Notes: generated by a model from the letters alone, not told the origin. DNA of 64,000 nucleotides from JANMGV01 sp037440405 (GCA_037440405.1 JBBIUE010000001.1:96986-160985); one strand, 5' to 3'; positions 26,221 through 34,928 are shown, counted from the stretch's first letter. Numbers and translations: made by a program.

Positions 26221-27825
26221 ATGAGCGAACATCACGAAAAAAAAGATCGATCCAGGCCACCTCAATCACAGGGTTGGATCGCTGAGTATGTGGACGAGCA
26301 CGGATTGCTGGAGGCAGCGCGCAAGGTTCGCGAGGCTGGTTATACCAAGACCGATGCGTTCACTCCCTATCCAGTGCATGGAATCGATCATGCTCTTGGC
26401 ATTCGTCCAACGGTCCTCCCATTTATCGTCTTGGTAGGCGGGTTTACTGGGTTAGGTACGGCATTGCTGATGCAGTACTGGATGAATGCAGTTGACTATC
26501 CGTATTTGATTTCTGGGAAGCCGCTCGGCAGTTGGCCTGCATTTATTCCGGTGACCTTTGAATTGACCGTCTTGTTCAGCGCGATCACGACGTTTCTCGG
26601 ATCGATCTTGCTGAATCGCCTGCCGAAGTACAGCAATCCGGTATTCACCAGTCCCCGCTTCGATCGCGCGACGGATGATCGCTTTTTCTTGTATGTCGAT
26701 AGCAGCGACCGTTATTTCAACAAGAACTCGGTACAGAATCTTTTGTCATCGACCAATCCGGAGTCCTTGGAAGAGGTTATGGAGGATGCGTCGTCGACGG
26801 TTATTCCCCGAGCTGTTTGGTTGAGTGTTTTGCTATTGCTGGTGATCGCTTCGATTCCGATGGCGATCATTCTGAAGATGCGTAACAGCAACAGTCCTTC
26901 GCCACGGTGGCATGTATTCTTCGACATGGATTTTCAGCCGAAGAAGAAGCCTCAGCAGATTTCCACGCTGTTCGCGGATGGACGCGCTATGCGAAGTCCG
27001 GTCCTCGGAACCGTCGCTCGCGGTCAATGGGAAGGAAACGACGCATTTTATTTAGGCTATGATCCTGCTAAACTTGCCGCGCATGCAGGGAGGGATCGCT
27101 CTCGGTTTGTAGGTGCAAGTTTGGCAGCAGCGATGCAGGATCCAGTTGGAGCACCTGCACTCGGCCAACCACCTACTCCCGACGAAGAGAAATCGCCCGA
27201 GTCTGCAATTCCAGCTGGATCGAATGTGCCTGCGAAAAGTGAAACTTCCGATGAGATGGACGAGTCTTCGAACGCTGCCGAGAAGCCAAGCGATGAACCT
27301 TCACCGGGTGACGAGGCGACGGACGGCAAGGTGATGGTCGAAGAGACTCAAACGGCAAATGATGCAGCCTCTCCATCTTCGGGTGAACCGGCGAATCCAA
27401 GCCAAGACGGAGCAGCACTTGCTTCAGCAGTTCCGACGCTTCCGTTTGTAACGAACATTCCGATGGAGATCGACGCCCAAGTGATGGAGCTCGGCAAGAA
27501 AAAGTTTGAGATCTACTGCTCGGTATGCCATGGAGTCGGCGGTGACGGAGATGGACTGGTTGCGCGGCGAGCCGAAGAAATTGCTCAAAGCTATTGGCTT
27601 CCACCAACTTCTCTTCATGCTGATGCCGTGCGGTCGCAACCTGTTGGCCAAGTCTTCTACACCATTTCCAACGGCAAGGGGAAAATGGCTGGTTACGGTG
27701 CCGTATTGACTCCCAAGGAACGCTGGGCGGTTGTTCTTTATGTCAAGGCACTCCAGCGAAGCAGGAATGCAAGCGAGAGCGACGTGCCTCTGGAAATGCA
27801 AAGCAAGTTAAGTCAATCGAAGTAA
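26221..27825 (+). CDS. Fused ACIII subunits ActD (DUF3341) and ActE (monoheme cytochrome c)
   Basis: 534 residues. Residues about 15-185 match ActD/DUF3341: a soluble lead-in (A-A-x-K-V-R-E-A-G-Y-T-K-T-D-A-F-T-P-Y-P-V-H-G-I-D), two transmembrane helices (about 60-85 and 105-130) and N-R-L-P-K-Y-S-N-P-V-F. A further transmembrane helix lies near residues 198-220. Residues about 290-400 are a low-complexity acidic, Ser/Pro/Glu-rich linker. The C-terminus is a cytochrome c domain with C-S-V-C-H-G (about residue 436) and G-K-G-K-M-A-G-Y as probable distal Met region, corresponding to ActE. In Rhodothermus-type ACIII these are separate proteins, so this is a fusion. Location and gene order (after actC, before actF) support the call. 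Confidence 0.93.
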   Translation: MSEHHEKKDRSRPPQSQGWIAEYVDEHGLLEAARKVREAGYTKTDAFTPYPVHGIDHALGIRPTVLPFIVLVGGFTGLGTALLMQYWMNAVDYPYLISGKPLGSWPAFIPVTFELTVLFSAITTFLGSILLNRLPKYSNPVFTSPRFDRATDDRFFLYVDSSDRYFNKNSVQNLLSSTNPESLEEVMEDASSTVIPRAVWLSVLLLLVIASIPMAIILKMRNSNSPSPRWHVFFDMDFQPKKKPQQISTLFADGRAMRSPVLGTVARGQWEGNDAFYLGYDPAKLAAHAGRDRSRFVGASLAAAMQDPVGAPALGQPPTPDEEKSPESAIPAGSNVPAKSETSDEMDESSNAAEKPSDEPSPGDEATDGKVMVEETQTANDAASPSSGEPANPSQDGAALASAVPTLPFVTNIPMEIDAQVMELGKKKFEIYCSVCHGVGGDGDGLVARRAEEIAQSYWLPPTSLHADAVRSQPVGQVFYTISNGKGKMAGYGAVLTPKERWAVVLYVKALQRSRNASESDVPLEMQSKLSQSK

Positions 27826-27866
27826 GACTGCGGTAACCTATTCACCGCTTCGGGAATGAAAGACAC

Positions 27867-29093
27867 ATGATCCAAATCAAGAACGACGAAAGCATCCGCA
27901 TTCCGGAATCATGGCGGTCCAAGGCGATTCCGATGATTGTGGTGGGCATTATTGCGGTAGGAATCAGCTTCTTCCTGTTCCGATTGGTCTCCGATAAGGA
28001 TGTCATGAAGCTGGTCTCGCATTCGTACCTAGCCAACCTGATGTTCTGCATGACCATCGCGATTGGAGCGATGTTTTTCGTGTTAGTTCAGTATGTAGTT
28101 CGGTCGGGTTGGAGCGCGACGGTTCGACGCCTGGCGGAGATTATCTCGTCCGTCATTCCATGGCTCGCCATGCTTTTTATTCCAATCCTGGTCATGCTGG
28201 TTCTCGGTCGCAAGGACCTCTATGAGTGGAATGCCAGCAGGGAAGAACTTCACGGATTGGCTGCGGAAAAAACGGGCTACCTGAATTGGTGGTTTTTTAG
28301 CTTGCGATCGGTTATTTATCTGTCGATCTGGTCGGTGATCGTGACCTGGGTTCACCGCATGAGTCGTCGACAGGATGAAACGGGAGAGGTCGAAATCACT
28401 CTCAAGATTCAAAAGTACAGTGGTCCGATGATCGTATTGTTTGCGCTTTCTGTCAGCTTCGCCGCATTCGATTGGGTCATGTCGCTTCAAGCGGATTGGT
28501 ACAGCACCATTTTTGGCGTTTATATGTTCGCCGGTGGGATGGTAGCGTTTTTTGCGACGATGATGCTTCTGTTCGACCTCCTGCAGCGATGTGGCAAACT
28601 TCGCGATGCGGTGAACGTTGAGCATTTTCACGACATGTCGAAGATCATGTTTGGATTCAACATGTTTTGGGCTTACTGCGGTTTTTCTCAGTTCATGTTG
28701 TATTGGTATGCCGACATCCCCGAGGAGACCAGTTGGTTTCGCACGCGGATCGAGAATGGCTGGGACACTCTGTCCTACGTACTGATTGCGGTTCACTTCA
28801 TCATTCCGTTTCTCGGTTTGATGAGTCGACATGTACGTCGCAATCGCGTGGGTGTGGTGTTCTGGTGTGCTTGGCTTTTGGTCGCGCACTGGATGGACAT
28901 GGTGTTCATGGTGATGCCGAATACACATGTGCCGGCTTCGGGATTGTTGTTCATCGCACATTTGATTGGGACGATAGGCATGGTATCGATCTTTGCAGCG
29001 TTCTTAATTCTGCGTGCCAGCGATGTACCCTTGGTTGCTCACCGCGATCCTCGGCTTCGCGAAGCATTGACCTATTCGAATCCGATTTTGTAA
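27867..29093 (+). CDS. actF: ACIII subunit ActF, NrfD-like membrane protein
   Basis: 408 residues with about ten hydrophobic segments. ActF is the second NrfD-type module of ACIII and is shorter than ActC. Typical stretches are L-G-R-K-D-L-Y-E-W-N, K-T-G-Y-L-N-W-W-F-F, S-L-Q-A-D-W-Y-S-T-I-F-G-V-Y-M-F-A-G, H-D-M-S-K-I-M-F-G-F-N-M-F-W-A-Y-C-G-F-S-Q-F and H-F-I-I-P-F-L-G-L-M-S-R. It is thought to contribute to quinone access or proton translocation. Starts 41 bases after the fused actDE gene. Confidence 0.94.
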   Translation: MIQIKNDESIRIPESWRSKAIPMIVVGIIAVGISFFLFRLVSDKDVMKLVSHSYLANLMFCMTIAIGAMFFVLVQYVVRSGWSATVRRLAEIISSVIPWLAMLFIPILVMLVLGRKDLYEWNASREELHGLAAEKTGYLNWWFFSLRSVIYLSIWSVIVTWVHRMSRRQDETGEVEITLKIQKYSGPMIVLFALSVSFAAFDWVMSLQADWYSTIFGVYMFAGGMVAFFATMMLLFDLLQRCGKLRDAVNVEHFHDMSKIMFGFNMFWAYCGFSQFMLYWYADIPEETSWFRTRIENGWDTLSYVLIAVHFIIPFLGLMSRHVRRNRVGVVFWCAWLLVAHWMDMVFMVMPNTHVPASGLLFIAHLIGTIGMVSIFAAFLILRASDVPLVAHRDPRLREALTYSNPIL

Positions 29094-29114
29094 AGATATT
29101 ACAGGGCCTGGATC

Positions 29115-29480
29115 ATGGCGCGTTATGACGACTTGAATACGAAAACCATCGCCTATGCGACGATCTTCAGTGCATGGTTGTTGGTGCTCGTCATCTTCCT
29201 TGTTCAGGGGCTGTCCTATTATTGGGAAAGCGCGGAGGAGGCAAGGAAGCGTGACCGTTCCGAGTACACCACATCCAAACGAGTCTTGGAGCAGCAGCGC
29301 GATTCGTTGAACCGTTACGAATGGGTTGCGCTTCCGGTTCAAGAGGTGCCCGAGGGCGAGCCTGTACCAGAACCGCAGAAGCGGCTTCAAATTTCGATCG
29401 AGCGTGCCAAAGAGCTTATTTTGAAGGAGCTCAGTGCTCAGCAGCCGAGTTCAGGAGCTGGGGCCGCGCAGGGAATCTAA
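29115..29480 (+). CDS. Small single-span membrane protein of the ACIII/oxidase operon, unknown role
   Basis: 121 residues: a short cytoplasmic lead, one transmembrane helix (about residues 13-37), then a charged, helical soluble segment rich in Glu, Lys and Arg and a Pro/Glu stretch, ending Ser/Gly/Ala. I recognise no named family. Tight spacing (21 bases after actF) and position before the SCO and oxidase genes suggest an accessory subunit or assembly factor linking ACIII and the oxidase. This is an inference from location only; the frame itself is well supported by operon context. Confidence 0.75.
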   Translation: MARYDDLNTKTIAYATIFSAWLLVLVIFLVQGLSYYWESAEEARKRDRSEYTTSKRVLEQQRDSLNRYEWVALPVQEVPEGEPVPEPQKRLQISIERAKELILKELSAQQPSSGAGAAQGI

Positions 29481-29594
29481 GTGTTGCTGAGGCGACATTT
29501 TGCCGAGTTTACTTTTTTACCCGTTAGCCTAGAAAGATTGAAGAGAGAGTGTTTCCGACCAGTTCGGGCGGGGGATACAGTTTCTGAGACTGCC

Positions 29595-30539
29595 ATGAAA
29601 TCATTGCGACCAATTTTCCAAAGGGCCCTTCTCATCGCCGCTGTGCTCAGCGTCGACCTGGGCTGGTCGTATGCGCAGATGTTGACGGGAATTCCAGAGA
29701 ACGCCAAGGAAATCCGGGTCGACGAGAAGCTCGGCGCTGAGATTCCTCGCGATTTGGTCTTTCAGGATGAGCTTGGACATTCCCGAGTTCTTGGAAGCTT
29801 CGTCGACGAGAATCGCCCGTTTATTCTGACCTTGAATTACAGTGACTGCCCAGGCTTGTGCGTAGCGCAATTAGAGGGATTGGTTCAGGGAATTGATGGA
29901 TTGTATCAGCTCGAACTTGGTAAGGATTTTGAGATAGTTTCGATTTCGATCGATCCACGTGATACGAGCGAGCGAGTGCTCCAGATGAAGCGGAAGTACG
30001 CTAAGGGCATTTCGAAACCCCATCAGGTGGAAGGTTGGCACTTTCTTACTGGCAGTCCCGAGAGCATTGCTAAAATTACGGACGCGGTTGGTTTTCGTTA
30101 CACCTATGACAAGGTAAACGATCGGTACAATCACGCAGCCGCTGCCATCTTCGTATCTCCGAAAGGCAAAGTCACTCGCTATTTGTATGACGTAGCCTTC
30201 GAGCCGAATACGTTGAAGTTGGCTTTGCTGGAGGCATCCGAGGGGAAGATTGGTCGAACGATCGACGCGTTCTTGTTATGGTGTATGCACTACAGCGGTA
30301 CAGAGAATCGATACTCTGCGGACGCAAGAAAATTGCTTTCAGTTGCTGCTGGTGCTTTCGCTTTAGCATTAGCTGGCTTCATCAGTCCCTTTTGGATATT
30401 GCGACGCCACAGCCGTACCATGCAAGCCCAAGAGAATCATAAGTCTCCAGAACAACCTGGCTCGAGCGATCCAACCGATCTCAGGTTCGATGCGACAACG
30501 AGCTCGTCCAATATGCAATTTGTATCCAGTGATCGATAG
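29595..30539 (+). CDS. SCO1/SenC family protein with C-terminal membrane anchor (second copy)
   Basis: The frame is open from 29481, but ATG 29595 begins a signal peptide (M-K-S-L-R-P-I-F-Q-R-A-L-L-I-A-A-V-L). The SCO domain has C85-P-G-L-C89 as copper motif, V-S-I-S-I-D-P-R-D-T-S-E and the ligand His in Y-N-H-A-A-A-A-I-F-V-S. A transmembrane helix near residues 245-270 (L-L-S-V-A-A-G-A-F-A-L-A-L-A) and a 45-residue hydrophilic tail follow, so the topology differs from the SCO at 4508-5233. It ends nine bases before coxB and probably matures its CuA centre. An alternative is a thiol-disulfide role. Confidence 0.88.
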   Translation: MKSLRPIFQRALLIAAVLSVDLGWSYAQMLTGIPENAKEIRVDEKLGAEIPRDLVFQDELGHSRVLGSFVDENRPFILTLNYSDCPGLCVAQLEGLVQGIDGLYQLELGKDFEIVSISIDPRDTSERVLQMKRKYAKGISKPHQVEGWHFLTGSPESIAKITDAVGFRYTYDKVNDRYNHAAAAIFVSPKGKVTRYLYDVAFEPNTLKLALLEASEGKIGRTIDAFLLWCMHYSGTENRYSADARKLLSVAAGAFALALAGFISPFWILRRHSRTMQAQENHKSPEQPGSSDPTDLRFDATTSSSNMQFVSSDR

Positions 30540-30548
30540 AGCTACCCA

Positions 30549-31526
30549 ATGCTAGAAATGATCCAATCTGTTTTGCCGCTAGCTGATGTCAACGAGACCT
30601 TTTGGTTTCCGACCCAGGCGTCAACCTTTGCTAAGGAGATTGACAGCTTTTACGACATCTTGTTTTGGATTTCCATGTTCTTTTTCGTCATCATCATGGT
30701 CCCGATGGGATACTTCATGTGGAAGTATCGCCAAAGAAAAGGCTATCAAGGTTCGCCGGAAGCGCTTCATAACAATGCGCTCGAAATTACTTGGACGGTC
30801 ATTCCCACTTTTATTGTGGTTTGGATTTTCGCGAGGGGAACGATTGGGTATCTCGATATGACGAAAATGCCTGAAGGGGATGTTCTTGAGATCAAAGTTC
30901 AGGCGATGAAGTGGGCATGGAGTTTTGAGTATCCGAATTCCGCAGTACATGAAACGCTGCATCTCCCAGTGGGACGTCCAGTGAAGTTGATCATGCGTTC
31001 GGATGACGTATTGCACAGCCTGTTCATTCCGGCTTTTCGATGCAAGCAAGACATCGTACCGGGAAGATATAATCGCATGTGGTTCGAGGCGATTAAGACC
31101 GGCGAATTTGACTTGTTCTGCACCGAGTACTGCGGTGATAAACATAGTCAAATGATCACCAGGGTATTCGTCCATGAGCCTGAAGAATACGAAAAGTGGG
31201 TTGCCGAGGCAGCTCGTCCGCCGGAATCGCCGGTTGAGCATGGTGAATGGCTTTATCAACGAAGAGGTTGCAAGAGTTGTCACTCGATCGACGGCACGAA
31301 GGTCATTGGGCCCAGCTTCAAAGGAAGCTGGGGCAAGGATGTGGATTTGTCAGTCGGACGGACGATTCGGTTCGACGAGAACTATGTGCGACGATCCATT
31401 TTGGAGCCGCAAGCGGAATTTAGGAATGGTTATCAAGGGGCTTCTGCGATGCCTTCCTACCAAGGTCGCTTCAAGGAAAAGGAACTAGATGCCATCATCG
31501 AGTTTATGAAGTCTCTGAAGGATTAA
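30549..31526 (+). CDS. ctaC: Cytochrome c oxidase subunit II with fused cytochrome c domain
   Basis: 325 residues. Two transmembrane helices (about residues 33-58 and 78-100) are followed by the cupredoxin domain with CuA ligands: His in D-V-L-H-S-L-F-I-P and the motif C191-T-E-Y-C195-G-D-K-H-S-Q-M. A C-terminal cytochrome c domain has C241-K-S-C-H245 and a distal Met in A-S-A-M-P-S-Y, giving a caa3-type subunit II. This fits ACIII donating electrons directly to the tethered heme. Located between the SCO gene and subunit I, as the first oxidase gene. Confidence 0.95.
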   Translation: MLEMIQSVLPLADVNETFWFPTQASTFAKEIDSFYDILFWISMFFFVIIMVPMGYFMWKYRQRKGYQGSPEALHNNALEITWTVIPTFIVVWIFARGTIGYLDMTKMPEGDVLEIKVQAMKWAWSFEYPNSAVHETLHLPVGRPVKLIMRSDDVLHSLFIPAFRCKQDIVPGRYNRMWFEAIKTGEFDLFCTEYCGDKHSQMITRVFVHEPEEYEKWVAEAARPPESPVEHGEWLYQRRGCKSCHSIDGTKVIGPSFKGSWGKDVDLSVGRTIRFDENYVRRSILEPQAEFRNGYQGASAMPSYQGRFKEKELDAIIEFMKSLKD

Positions 31527-31558
31527 GCAAAATTTTTGGGTCCCATGAAGACACCGCT

Positions 31559-31580
31559 ATCTGTCTGAGATTTGACAGAT
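31559..31580. promoter_or_regulatory. Hairpin in the gap between oxidase subunits II and I
   Basis: ATCTGTC (31559-31565) pairs with GACAGAT (31574-31580) around an 8-base loop, 14 bases before the subunit I ATG at 31595. It could be an RNA processing or translation-control element that sets subunit stoichiometry. No T run follows, so a terminator is unlikely. Confidence 0.35.
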
Positions 31581-31594
31581 CACGAGGTTGAAAA

Positions 31595-33262
31595 ATGAGT
31601 ACGGTAGCTGAAAAAGAACTTTCGATTCCGGTTTCTACAGGGGATGCAGTCAAGGACAATTTCTTGACGCATACGCGAGGTTTTCTGACATGGGCGTTGA
31701 CCCTTGATCACAAGCGAATCGGCTTGATGTATCTCGTTGGGGTCATGAGTAGCTTCACGATCGCCGGTATCATCGCGTTGATCTTTCGAACGCACTTGAT
31801 GTGGCCGGACGGAAACTTACTCACCGTGCAGCAGTACAATCAAATGTTCACGCTGCATGGCGCCATCATGGTATTCCTGTTCATCATCCCGAGTATTCCT
31901 GCGGCCATGGGTAATTTCTTGCTTCCGATCATGTTGGGAGCGAAGGACGTGGCGTTTCCCAGACTCAACTTAATGAGTTTTTACTTGTGGGTGACGGGAG
32001 CGATTTTCTTTGTTGTTGGATTGCTGCTAACCGGATTGGATACAGGTTGGACTTTTTACACGCCCTACAGTTTAGATTCGAAGGGGCCAGTCGTATGGGC
32101 CACTCTGGCGGTGTTTGTCCTAGGCTTTAGCTCCATCTTCACAGGGCTAAACTTCATCGTCACCATCAACACCATGCGACCGCCGGGAATGACCTGGTTT
32201 CGCATGCCTCTCTTTCTTTGGGCAACGTACGCGACCAGTATTATTCAGGTTCTTGCCACCCCAGTGCTGGGAATCACCGTACTGCTCCTCACTCTTGAAA
32301 GGCTTCTCGGCATTGGCATCTTCGATCCAAAATTGAACGGAGACCCAGTCACCTTTCAGCACTTCTTCTGGTTCTATTCACATCCAGCCGTTTACATCAT
32401 GATCTTGCCTGCGATGGGAATCATCAGTGAACTTTTCGCCGTTCATTGTCATAAAGGAATCTTTGGTTACCGCCTGATTGCATACTCGTCGGTGGCGATC
32501 GCTTTGTTTGGATTTTTGGTTTGGGGACACCACATGTTCACAAGCGGTATGTCGGATGTTGCTGCGATCATCTTCTCGGCGTTGACGTTTACGGTTTCGA
32601 TTCCATCTGCCATCAAGGTCTTCAATTGGCTGGCCACGATGTACCGAGGTACCATCAGTCTGAACACGCCGATGCTCTATGCGTTGAACTTCATGTTCTT
32701 GTTTACCATCGGCGGGCTGACTGGTTTGTTTCTCGGTCCTCTCTCTCTCGACCGGCATATGCACGACACGTATTTCGTAGTGGCGCATTTCCACTACGTC
32801 ATGATGGGAGGAACCTTGGTTGCCTTGGTCGGTGGCTTGTTCCACTGGTGGCCCAAAATGGTAGGTCGCATGTACAACGAACCTCTCGGTATCCTGAGTG
32901 CGATCTTGGTGTTCATTGGCTTTAACATGTCATTCCTGCCGCAATTCGTGTTGGGAACTCGAGGCATGCCGCGTCGATATGCCACTTACAAACCTGAGTT
33001 TCAGGATTTGCATATCGTCTCCACGATCGGAGCGTACATTCTTGGACTTGGACTTCTGGTGGCTTTAATTTCCTTACTCTATGCCATCGTTCGAGGCCTT
33101 CGTGCCCCAGCCAATCCTTGGGGTGGAGCGACCCTGGAATGGCACTGCAGTTCGCCACCTCCGTTTTATAACTTCGAGCGTCCACCGACCGTGCATGATC
33201 CTTATGATTTTCGAGGCATCGAGTACGACGAGAAGATTCAAGGTTACGTGAAGAGAAAGTAG
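31595..33262 (+). CDS. ctaD: Cytochrome c oxidase subunit I, A2-type heme-copper oxidase
   Basis: 555 residues, about 12 transmembrane helices, heme-copper oxidase catalytic subunit reducing O2 and pumping protons. Visible ligands: H-G-A-I-M-V-F (heme a), Y261-S262-H263-P-A-V-Y267 (CuB His and cross-linked Tyr), the H-H-M-F pair (CuB) and H-D-T-Y-F-V-V-A-H-F-H-Y (heme a3 and a). The usual D-channel glutamate of H-P-E-V-Y is Ala here and is replaced by the preceding Tyr-Ser pair, the hallmark of the A2 subfamily (as in Rhodothermus marinus caa3). Lies 68 bases after ctaC. Confidence 0.97.
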   Translation: MSTVAEKELSIPVSTGDAVKDNFLTHTRGFLTWALTLDHKRIGLMYLVGVMSSFTIAGIIALIFRTHLMWPDGNLLTVQQYNQMFTLHGAIMVFLFIIPSIPAAMGNFLLPIMLGAKDVAFPRLNLMSFYLWVTGAIFFVVGLLLTGLDTGWTFYTPYSLDSKGPVVWATLAVFVLGFSSIFTGLNFIVTINTMRPPGMTWFRMPLFLWATYATSIIQVLATPVLGITVLLLTLERLLGIGIFDPKLNGDPVTFQHFFWFYSHPAVYIMILPAMGIISELFAVHCHKGIFGYRLIAYSSVAIALFGFLVWGHHMFTSGMSDVAAIIFSALTFTVSIPSAIKVFNWLATMYRGTISLNTPMLYALNFMFLFTIGGLTGLFLGPLSLDRHMHDTYFVVAHFHYVMMGGTLVALVGGLFHWWPKMVGRMYNEPLGILSAILVFIGFNMSFLPQFVLGTRGMPRRYATYKPEFQDLHIVSTIGAYILGLGLLVALISLLYAIVRGLRAPANPWGGATLEWHCSSPPPFYNFERPPTVHDPYDFRGIEYDEKIQGYVKRK

Positions 33263-33268
33263 CCACCG

Positions 33269-34411
33269 ATGAGTGCAACCGAAACACTAGAACATTCGAC
33301 CGACGAACAGCATGATGATCACAGCCACGATCATCCCGATTGGTTGGCGCACCATTTTGATGACGCCGAACAACAGTTCGATTCGGGAAAATTGGGAATG
33401 TGGCTGTTCCTCGTCACGGAAGTCCTCTTTTTCAGCGGCATGTTCTGCGCCTACGCGCTGTTGAGAAGTCAGAGCCCAGAAACATTTGCTTTCGCCAGTC
33501 AGTTTCTCAACGAAAAATTGGGGGCGATCAATACAGGGGTATTGCTCTTTAGCTCGCTGACGATGGCTTGGGCGGTCAGAGCTTCACAGCTCTCTCAACA
33601 TCGCACGTTGACTGCCACGCTGGGAATGACTCTAGGCTGTGCGGCTGTCTTCTTGGGGGTCAAAGCCGTTGAGTACACGCACAAGTGGGGTCTGGGACTA
33701 TTGCCAGGGCATTTGTATTTGTCCCAAGGAGTACCAACGAATGAGGATCACGAATTTGGCGAGCGAGCATTGATCTGGCTTTGCGTGCTGCCGGCAATCA
33801 TGCTTGTTGGTTTTCTCGCATGGTGGATTCAGGCACTCATTCAGAAGAGCACAGTTCAGCTTCGAATTGCTGGTCCTCTGTTGGTGGCGGCGATCATGTA
33901 TTTTGCCGGTGTTGGATTGGGTCGATGGATAGAATCCGACAGTTCGCATGCAGGACATGCAGATCATGCTTCCTCAGCAGGCCATGCAACGGCTCATCCG
34001 GCGCATGCATCGGCGAACGAGCATGGAGAGGATCATGATCACCACAGTTCGGAAACTTCCTCGAGTCATGAGCATGAAGAGAAGTCATTTTCCATAGCCC
34101 CTTCCGTAGTCACCCTCCCGCAGGCGAATCCCGAGCAGGTGGCCCTACCAAAATTTGGTTCGGTGCCTAGTCAGGATGTGAATCAGCGGGGTCGAGCGGG
34201 GCTCTTTTTCAGCATTTATTATTGCATGACAGGTGTTCACGCTCTGCACATTATTGGAGGTATGGTGGTGATCAGTTGGTTGATCATCAAGGCCGCCAAA
34301 TTGCAGTTTCACAGCCAATATTTCGGACCTGTAGATAACGTCGGTTTGTATTGGCATCTTGTCGATTTCATTTGGATTTATCTGTTCCCACTACTGTATT
34401 TGATTACTTAG
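33269..34411 (+). CDS. ctaE: Cytochrome c oxidase subunit III with His-rich insertion
   Basis: 380 residues, longer than typical subunit III (about 200-280). It has a His/Asp-rich N-terminus (residues about 9-30), COX3 helices with G-M-W-L-F-L-V-T-E-V-L-F-F-S-G-M-F and K-A-V-E-Y-T-H-K-W, then a hydrophilic insertion from about residue 224 to 310 dominated by His, Ala, Glu and Ser. The C-terminal G-V-H-A-L-H-I-I-G-G and Y-W-H-L-V-D-F-I-W-I-Y-L-F-P-L-L-Y signatures complete the fold. Function: structural and proton-uptake support of subunit I. The insert may bind metal. Begins six bases after ctaD. Confidence 0.94.
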   Translation: MSATETLEHSTDEQHDDHSHDHPDWLAHHFDDAEQQFDSGKLGMWLFLVTEVLFFSGMFCAYALLRSQSPETFAFASQFLNEKLGAINTGVLLFSSLTMAWAVRASQLSQHRTLTATLGMTLGCAAVFLGVKAVEYTHKWGLGLLPGHLYLSQGVPTNEDHEFGERALIWLCVLPAIMLVGFLAWWIQALIQKSTVQLRIAGPLLVAAIMYFAGVGLGRWIESDSSHAGHADHASSAGHATAHPAHASANEHGEDHDHHSSETSSSHEHEEKSFSIAPSVVTLPQANPEQVALPKFGSVPSQDVNQRGRAGLFFSIYYCMTGVHALHIIGGMVVISWLIIKAAKLQFHSQYFGPVDNVGLYWHLVDFIWIYLFPLLYLIT

Positions 34412-34476
34412 CTCAACGAACTTCATTGGCATTTGGTCGAGTACTACTGGGAAGCATAGGAAGAGGTTGATTGTTC

Positions 34477-34902
34477 ATGGGTCATACTGCTGCTAGCCCC
34501 GACGCCGCTCACGGACATCACGATGGTGAGTTTGCTCATCCGGCATCGATTCGGATGTTGTTGACCGTCTTTTTTGTCCTCGTTGGACTGACGTTTCTCA
34601 CCGTCTATCAGGCATCGTTTGATTTGGGTGGGGCCGAGATTTGGCTTTCGTTGATCATCGCTACGATCAAAGCATCTCTTGTGATTCTTTTTTTCATGCA
34701 CTTGCTTTACGACAAGCCGTTCAACGCAATTCTATTTATCAGTTCGCTGATTTTTGTGACACTTTTTTTGGGGTTCACTCTTCTTGACGCGAAGGCGTAT
34801 CGCAATCAGATCGAAGTGAGAGATACGTTAGAAGAATCCATGAAGCCGGTTCCGAAGCAGCCTGATGTCGAACCCACTCGCATCGGCGCGACGATGATGT
34901 AG
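34477..34902 (+). CDS. ctaF: Cytochrome c oxidase subunit IV (bacterial caa3 type)
   Basis: 141 residues from ATG 34477 (preceded by AAGAGG at 34461-34466). A His-rich N-terminus (H-G-H-H-D) precedes three hydrophobic helices with L-T-V-F-F-V-L-V-G-L-T-F-L-T-V and I-A-T-I-K-A-S-L-V-I-L-F-F-M-H-L, typical of the COX4_pro family. It stabilises the oxidase core. TTG at 34471 in the same frame is a less likely start. The next gene, gph, starts only 26 bases after its stop. Confidence 0.88.
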   Translation: MGHTAASPDAAHGHHDGEFAHPASIRMLLTVFFVLVGLTFLTVYQASFDLGGAEIWLSLIIATIKASLVILFFMHLLYDKPFNAILFISSLIFVTLFLGFTLLDAKAYRNQIEVRDTLEESMKPVPKQPDVEPTRIGATMM

Positions 34903-34928
34903 TTCAGGCCTTATGGGGATCTCGATCG

